64,000 nt of DNA from Cytobacillus sp. S13-E01 (GTDB taxonomy: Bacteria > Bacillota > Bacilli > Bacillales > Bacillaceae_L): positions 1 through 64,000 of the forward strand of contig NZ_JARFVC010000001.1 of NCBI RefSeq assembly GCF_029193815.1. The letters are read 5' to 3'. How positions within the stretch are numbered: the first letter of the stretch is position 1; the number at the start of each line of letters is the position of its first letter. The notes under the pieces are model-generated. The model made no database searches, had not been told where the DNA came from, and was given only the letters and a program-made list of their open reading frames with translations. Shown piece after piece: positions 59,092 to 64,000 of the stretch. The position numbers and the translations under genes were made by a program.

Positions 59092-59390
59092 TCGGATTCC
59101 TCCTTGATAGTCATTACAATAGGCTGCTTTCGTAAAAATTGTTGTTTTTAAAGTACCAGTTTATTTCATATAGAACACAGGATAGTGGCATTTTTTCTTC
59201 CTTTATCGTAACAAGCTTTCTCAACATAACTCTATAAAATTTTTTTTGTACCATAAAAATAACAATCTACCTGAAAAGAGCCTTACTATATTCTATAGAA
59301 GTAGTCCATAATTTAGAAGTTTAAATAAAAAAAGCTCAAGGGCTCATTCAAATTCAAATCCCTCTGTCACAAGGTTGGGTTCAAAAAGGA

Positions 59391-60640
59391 GGAAGGTTAC
59401 CCTGTGACGGAGGTTATTACCTTGTTATTCGTGTTTCCTTTAATGCTTCAAAACAGTGTGAATGCCTTCTTTAGAAATGATTTTAAAAGGGTAACAGAGA
59501 TGAAAAAAAGATGCGCTTTATCGTTTGAAAAATAATGAGCGTATGCCTTTGCGGAGTCTGCTTTTAAACGTATCCAAGCAATTTCAACGTTTGGTTAATC
59601 CAGATCAGAAAGTGGCGAATAACGCAGCCTTTATTTTGGATGATACCGTTGATAGCCGTGTCGGACGGAAAATGGATCAAAATTAAATGTCAATTGGGAT
59701 GTCAATTCTTACGATATTTCCATATACATCAGAAGTCATCTCCTAAATTTAGTAACCAGTGATATAGTTAAAATAAGAGGAGATTTTCCGGTTAAACTGC
59801 GTAATAAGGCTTGGTTCGGGGTATATAAGCGGAGGTTTTCCGCTTAAGCAATGCAAAATGTTCCATTTTGACATTTTTTGTGTAAATAGTCGGAATTCTT
59901 CCGTCTATTTAAGCTATTTTAAGTGCTATTTCGTAATTAAGAGAAATTTCTCCGCTTATTTATTAAACCATGCTGATTCCCTCATCTCATGGTTCTTGTG
60001 GGTTCGCTCTATATTTTTATTTATGGGTGTCAAAGAGATGTCAAATCTGTTGTCAGATTGAACGCCTTTTCATTGTAATTTATAGGACTTCCACCTCAAA
60101 ACGGAACCCTTTAGCAAAAGAAACACCCGTTTTTTTGAGGTTATTGTGGACTATGAAGGTGTGGGAGAAGTGAAATTATACTTCTGCCGATTTCCAAATC
60201 AAAAAGATTGGAAACTGCATCTATCCACAGACACTTCATTTTCTTTTCTAGCGATGCTGGAAATATATTCGGTACGTTGGACGATCGAAGTCTTCTTTCG
60301 AGAGGTCAACCAATATCTGAAGTTTGGAAATTCCCAGGATTTTGACGCCCAAATTAGCCCATGTGACCACCACCTATATCCTCTATGTGTTTCTTGCCAA
60401 CTTTCGCAGGATCAATGATTATGAGACACTTGGAGGCCTATTTTGAACATGTCAAAGACGAGATGATTAGCCGAAAGGTTATGGGATAGGTTCGAGGAGC
60501 TTCTGCAGGTATTGATCACGGCAGGTAGCAGACTCTGGAACGGTCGACATCAAAGAGTTCAAAAACTCCCCAGAATATCAATTTCTAAAGGGAGCTATTT
60601 GAAGACTCATTTTTAGGTAAACAATTATTTCAAGAGGATA
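59391..60640 (+). pseudogene. Decayed IS4-type transposase
   Basis: Two parts of a DDE transposase remain on the plus strand. The N-terminal part (about 59440-59687) reads LQNSVNAFFRNDFKRV, shifts frame at an A-run near 59505, and continues to AFILDDTVDSRVGRKM with the first catalytic Asp. About 390 nt of unrelated A/T-rich DNA follow. The C-terminal part (about 60080-60640) has YSVRWTIEVFFREV with the catalytic Glu and further frame breaks. The second Asp is missing. It cannot be active. Confidence 0.8.
59774..59958. repeat. Four spaced 21-nt imperfect palindromes inside the decayed element
   Basis: Units at 59774-59794, 59826-59846, 59887-59907 and 59938-59958 share TA-AGnGGA-nnTT-TCCGnnTA. 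The best is TAAGCGGAGGTTTTCCGCTTA. Spacing is 51-61 nt, and the spacers are unrelated to each other. Confidence 0.7.
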
Positions 60641-60780
60641 AAGCTGCATAGGCAATTAAAATGGAAAATGGAATAATAGACAAGCCTTATATAACAAGGG
60701 TTTAGGCAGGTTTATGAGTTAGAAAATCCTGTTTATTAAGGGTGCGAAACTCAAGTTTTCATTTTTAGACGCAATATCAT

Positions 60781-62016
60781 CTACATGCCTTTTGGAAGCT
60801 CGTTATTTGGCCCTATTAAAGCGGCGGAATATTCATCATTAAAAATACGGTTAGACAGTTCATTTACACTATCCTCGTTTACTAGGTTAAGCTTTTCAAT
60901 GATTTCATCTAATGTACGATGTTGCTTTAATAGCAGTTCATTTTTACCATTTCTACTCATTCTACTATTTGTACTTTCAAGACTTAACATTAAGTTGCCT
61001 TTCATTTGCTCCTTGCTATTTACGAGCTCCTTAGTGGTAATACCATCGTTTTTAAGCTTCTTCAATGTATCTTGGATCGTGTCAAACAACAGGTCTAACT
61101 GGTTGCTTCCCGTCCCACCATATATCGTCATCATACCGTTATCTTGATATGAGGAGTGATATGAAAAGACTGAATATGCTAAGCCACGCTGTTCACGTAC
61201 TTCTTGAAATAAACGACTACTCATACTACCACCAAGAATATTGTTTAAGACAATCAAATTGTATATATCCTTATCACCAACCTGTAATCCTTTATAACCG
61301 ATACAAAGATGTACCTGTTCCGTATCTTTTTTCCTTGAAACTCGGTTAGGATGGAAAGATGGTTTCTCAAAATGTTGTGGTTTATGCTCAGAAGTAAAAT
61401 TCCCGAAATATTGCTCAATTTCTTTTATAAAATCTTCTTCAATATTACCAGCAACTGATATGACAACATTTTCAGGTATGTAGGTTTCACTCATATATTG
61501 ACGTAATACGTCACCATTAAACGTTTCAAGTGTTTTATCTGTTCCTAAAATTGGATAGCCTAGCGGATGACTTTCATAACTAGCTTTACTTAATAAATCA
61601 TGTACGATGTCATCAGGTGTATCTTCATACATTTTAATCTCTTCATAGACAACGTTCTTTTCTTTTTTTAATTCATCTTCATCAAAAGTTGAATTAAAGA
61701 ACATATCTGATAACACTTCAAGCGCAAAACTAGAGTGTTCATCAAGTATCTTTGCATAGTAACAGGTATACTCTTTAGAGGTAAACGCATTTACTTGACC
61801 ACCTATGCTATCAAACGATTCAGCTATCTCTCTTGCTGAACGATTAACCGTACCTTTAAAAAACATATGCTCTAGAAAATGGGATACCCCGTTATTATGA
61901 TTATTTTCATTTCTAGATCCTGTTCCAATCCATACGCCAATTGCAACTGACCGGACAGTTGGGATATTTTCTAATACTATTCTTACACCGTTTTGACAAG
62001 TATATTTTTTTATCAA
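60781..62016 (-). CDS. mlpA: MlpA (YmxG), M16-family zinc peptidase
   Basis: 411 residues, mitochondrial-processing-peptidase-like. Zinc motif HFLEH in NGVSHFLEHMFFKG, the downstream Glu in KEKNVVYEEIKMYED, and C-terminal RLFQEVREQRGLAYSV. In B. subtilis it lies between pnpA/ylxY and ymxH and affects secreted protease regulation. TTG 62016 is chosen (GGAGG 7 nt upstream; N-terminus IKKYTCQNGVRIVLEN as in homologues). The frame extends 21 codons further upstream without support. Confidence 0.92.
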   Translation of the reverse strand: MIKKYTCQNGVRIVLENIPTVRSVAIGVWIGTGSRNENNHNNGVSHFLEHMFFKGTVNRSAREIAESFDSIGGQVNAFTSKEYTCYYAKILDEHSSFALEVLSDMFFNSTFDEDELKKEKNVVYEEIKMYEDTPDDIVHDLLSKASYESHPLGYPILGTDKTLETFNGDVLRQYMSETYIPENVVISVAGNIEEDFIKEIEQYFGNFTSEHKPQHFEKPSFHPNRVSRKKDTEQVHLCIGYKGLQVGDKDIYNLIVLNNILGGSMSSRLFQEVREQRGLAYSVFSYHSSYQDNGMMTIYGGTGSNQLDLLFDTIQDTLKKLKNDGITTKELVNSKEQMKGNLMLSLESTNSRMSRNGKNELLLKQHRTLDEIIEKLNLVNEDSVNELSNRIFNDEYSAALIGPNNELPKGM

Positions 62017-62083
62017 TATTTTTCCTCCTATTCTGCTATCCATAAGTTGAGGTTCATAAACGATCATTTCACCCGACATAATG

Positions 62084-63046
62084 CTAGTCGGTCATTCTTT
62101 CTTCACTCAATAATGTCGTCACATCACCAATTGTATAGTTTTTTTGTTTAATTGAAAGGATTAGGGTTTCCAGGGCTTGAGCAGTTGATTGTGTAGGGTG
62201 CATTAAAATTAATGCTCCAGGATGAACCTTGCCCATTACACGATCAACTATGACATGTGGTTCTGGTCTTTGCCAATCAATCGTATCAACACTCCACATG
62301 ATTGTTTTCATTTTAAATTCCGCTGCTATTTTAACAATTTCATCTCGATAACTGCCACTTGGAGGGGCAAATAAAGTTGGTTCGATACTGGTTGTAGCTT
62401 CAATTACCTTATTTGTTTTGTCCAACTGTTCCCTTGCTTGTGCTGAGGGCAGTGTTTTTAAATTTGGATGAGTATAGGAGTGATTCCCAATCTCATGTCC
62501 TGAATCAACGATCATTTTAGCAAGCTCAGGATTTTCCTTAACCCATCTTCCTTCTAAGAAAAATGTTGCTTTTGTATTATTTTTTTCAAGCGTCTCAAGC
62601 ATATTAGGAATATATTCATTTCCCCATGCGACGTTAATAATGAAGGATACCATAGGTTTATTTGGATTACCCCTGTAAATAGCTGTCGGTGGTAAATCAT
62701 TTAAATGGATATTCGGTTTAACCTGCTTATAAACCAATTTCTTTTCATCAAACTTGTTTATTTTCTTCATATTTTCAAAAGATGCGCCTACGTCAACTTT
62801 TAGTCCATTATAGCCAGGGGTTGCTTTCCATACCTTATCTATTTTTGCATCCTCGGCTGGTACCTCATATTGCTTTGCTTTTTCAGAAATTTCCAGATAC
62901 AAAGGATCCTGCTGCTTTGAGACAGTGATGCTGTCGTTTTTCAGTGCATTTACATAATTCGTGGCGTATGGATTTTGTACGGCACCAATTGAAATGAAAA
63001 AGATAATTCCTAATGCTATAAAGTGTATGTAATTTTTCCTCATCAT
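62084..63046 (-). CDS. ylxY: YlxY, polysaccharide deacetylase-family protein
   Basis: 320 residues. An N-terminal signal/anchor (about 8-25), then a NodB-type domain (about 125-310). The metal motif GHEIGNHSYTHPN and the later LFAPPSGSYRD and SVDTIDW motifs are kept. Motif 1, normally TFDDG, reads FIINVAWGNEY and lacks the two aspartates, so activity may be altered or lost. It lies between pnpA and mlpA as in B. subtilis. Confidence 0.92.
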   Translation of the reverse strand: MMRKNYIHFIALGIIFFISIGAVQNPYATNYVNALKNDSITVSKQQDPLYLEISEKAKQYEVPAEDAKIDKVWKATPGYNGLKVDVGASFENMKKINKFDEKKLVYKQVKPNIHLNDLPPTAIYRGNPNKPMVSFIINVAWGNEYIPNMLETLEKNNTKATFFLEGRWVKENPELAKMIVDSGHEIGNHSYTHPNLKTLPSAQAREQLDKTNKVIEATTSIEPTLFAPPSGSYRDEIVKIAAEFKMKTIMWSVDTIDWQRPEPHVIVDRVMGKVHPGALILMHPTQSTAQALETLILSIKQKNYTIGDVTTLLSEERMTD

Positions 63047-63400
63047 TTAGCCTTCTTTCCTCTCTAAAGTATATCGTGTTTATTGAATACCTTAGTTTTC
63101 GTAATAATAGCTAATTTTATTACAACTAACCTGATTACTAGAAAATATGTAAAAGAAGGACAAGGTAGAACTTACTGTAGGCTAAAGTGAGGAATATCGG
63201 AAATTTCATAAAACTATTTGATTTAAAATAGCATGCTATTATAACTATGATTACTTTAGTAAACATGGTTGTCTTACCAATTACTTCACTTAGCATGCAA
63301 TATAGTTGCATCTTTTTTTCTTAAACCGCAACTAATTTCTCGAAACATCTATACAATGGATGTTTAAAATAACAATCTTTCAGAAAAGTTCCTTACCAAT
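63047..63400. other. Intergenic region between pnpA and ylxY
   Basis: About 350 nt of A/T-rich DNA that should hold the ylxY promoter. I recognise no ORF with a ribosome site, no repeat and no structured RNA. Confidence 0.4.
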
Positions 63401-63404
63401 AGAA

Positions 63405-63430
63405 AGAAAAAAGACCTGGGTTAGCAGGTC
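63405..63430 (-). terminator. pnpA terminator
   Basis: GACCTG/CAGGTC stem (63413-63418 with 63425-63430) followed by TTTTTTC on the minus strand, at the pnpA stop. Confidence 0.88.
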
Positions 63431-63433
63431 CCA

Positions 63434-64000
63434 TTATGATTCTTGTTTTTCTTTTTCTTCTCGTAAAACAACCTTGCGTGACAGGTTAACACGTCCTTGT
63501 TTGTCAACTTCCATGACCTTAACGAGGATTTCGTCTCCAAGTGAAACAACATCTTCAACTTTACCTACGCGTTCTTCAGCAAGCTCAGAAATATGGACAA
63601 GTCCGTCTTTCCCACTAAATAGCTCTACAAAGGCTCCGAACTTTTCAATTCGTTTTACCTTACCTAGGTACATTTGACCAACTACTACCTCACGAACGAT
63701 ATCCTCAATGATTTTCTTAGCTTTTTCGTTCATTTCATGATTAATAGAAGAAATAAACACTGTTCCATCTTGTTCAATATCAATCTTAACTCCTGTTTCA
63801 TCGATAATCTTATTGATTTGTTTACCGCTAGGTCCAATAACATCACGAATCTTATCAGGATTAATTTGCATCATCAGGATTTTAGGAGCATATTTAGATA
63901 ATTCATGTCTTGGTTGATTTATTGTACTTAACATGGAGTCTAATATTTCCATACGGCCTTTTTTCGCCTGTAATAGCGCTTCTTCAAGTATCTCTCTTGA
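63434..64000 (-). CDS. pnpA: Polynucleotide phosphorylase, C-terminal part
   Basis: The frame is open to the window edge (189 codons), so this is the 3' end only. It holds the tail of the catalytic region, then the KH domain ([20 protein letters not shown]) and the S1 domain ([20 protein letters not shown]), ending in an acidic/basic tail (REEKEKQES). The enzyme degrades RNA 3' to 5' by phosphorolysis and binds RNase Y in Bacillus. A Met at 63952 is internal, not the start. Confidence 0.95.
   Translation of the reverse strand, partial: SREILEEALLQAKKGRMEILDSMLSTINQPRHELSKYAPKILMMQINPDKIRDVIGPSGKQINKIIDETGVKIDIEQDGTVFISSINHEMNEKAKKIIEDIVREVVVGQMYLGKVKRIEKFGAFVELFSGKDGLVHISELAEERVGKVEDVVSLGDEILVKVMEVDKQGRVNLSRKVVLREEKEKQES

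Noticed and set aside
59774-59958. Regularly spaced repeats that look like a small CRISPR array
   Set aside because: The units differ from each other at many positions, are only 21 nt, and no cas genes are nearby. Better described as diverged palindromes.

Overview
The window reads as low-GC DNA from an endospore-forming Bacillaceae chromosome. Gene content and order match the Bacillus subtilis lexA/glnA-mutSL-miaB-recA-spoIIIE-dap-pnp arc closely. It carries cotE, spoVK, spoVS, spoVFAB, spoIIIE and ymxH. Almost every gene lies on the minus strand; lexA and one TRIC-type membrane gene are the exceptions. Species cannot be decided from the window alone. I see no rRNA, tRNA or CRISPR array.

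Layout. 1-1120 is the 5' part of a group II intron (group IIC-like) that enters from the left edge and sits directly behind the ynzC terminator. 1163-3230 is the SOS cluster ynzC-yneB-yneA with divergent lexA and three LexA boxes. 3407-9730 holds glnA-glnR, ynbB, hflX, a TRIC gene and spoVK. 10449-19624 holds hfq-miaA, mutL-mutS, cotE, ricA(ymcA) and miaB. 19846-25162 holds kbl, tdh and korB-korA. 25701-28850 holds spoVS, ymdB and rny. 29250-35011 is recA, split into three exons by two different group II introns. 35261-43503 holds cinA, pgsA, rodZ, ymfK, ymfJ, ymfI, ymfH and ymfF. 43783-49450 is a BMP-type nucleoside ABC transporter with a GntR regulator. 49804-58597 holds spoIIIE, ylzJ-tepA, dapA-dapG-asd and spoVFB-spoVFA. 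58834-64000 holds ymxH, a decayed IS4-type element, mlpA, ylxY and the 3' end of pnpA.

How it fits together. lexA, yneA and recA form an SOS circuit with visible LexA boxes. The two introns are placed so that exact removal restores a full 346-codon RecA frame; the cell's recombinase therefore appears to depend on two splicing events. One intron encodes an apparently intact reverse transcriptase/maturase with a truncated endonuclease tail. The other has lost the RT core. The asd-dapG-dapA and spoVFA-spoVFB genes together make the diaminopimelate precursor and dipicolinate for spores.

A family of hairpin-rich intergenic repeats (eight core or partial copies plus one tail fragment) is spread through the window. 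All copies have the same orientation, and most start within a few bases to a few tens of bases after an intrinsic terminator. With the group IIC intron behind a terminator, this makes post-terminator DNA a repeated landing site. The most unusual content is the doubly interrupted recA and this terminator-linked repeat family.
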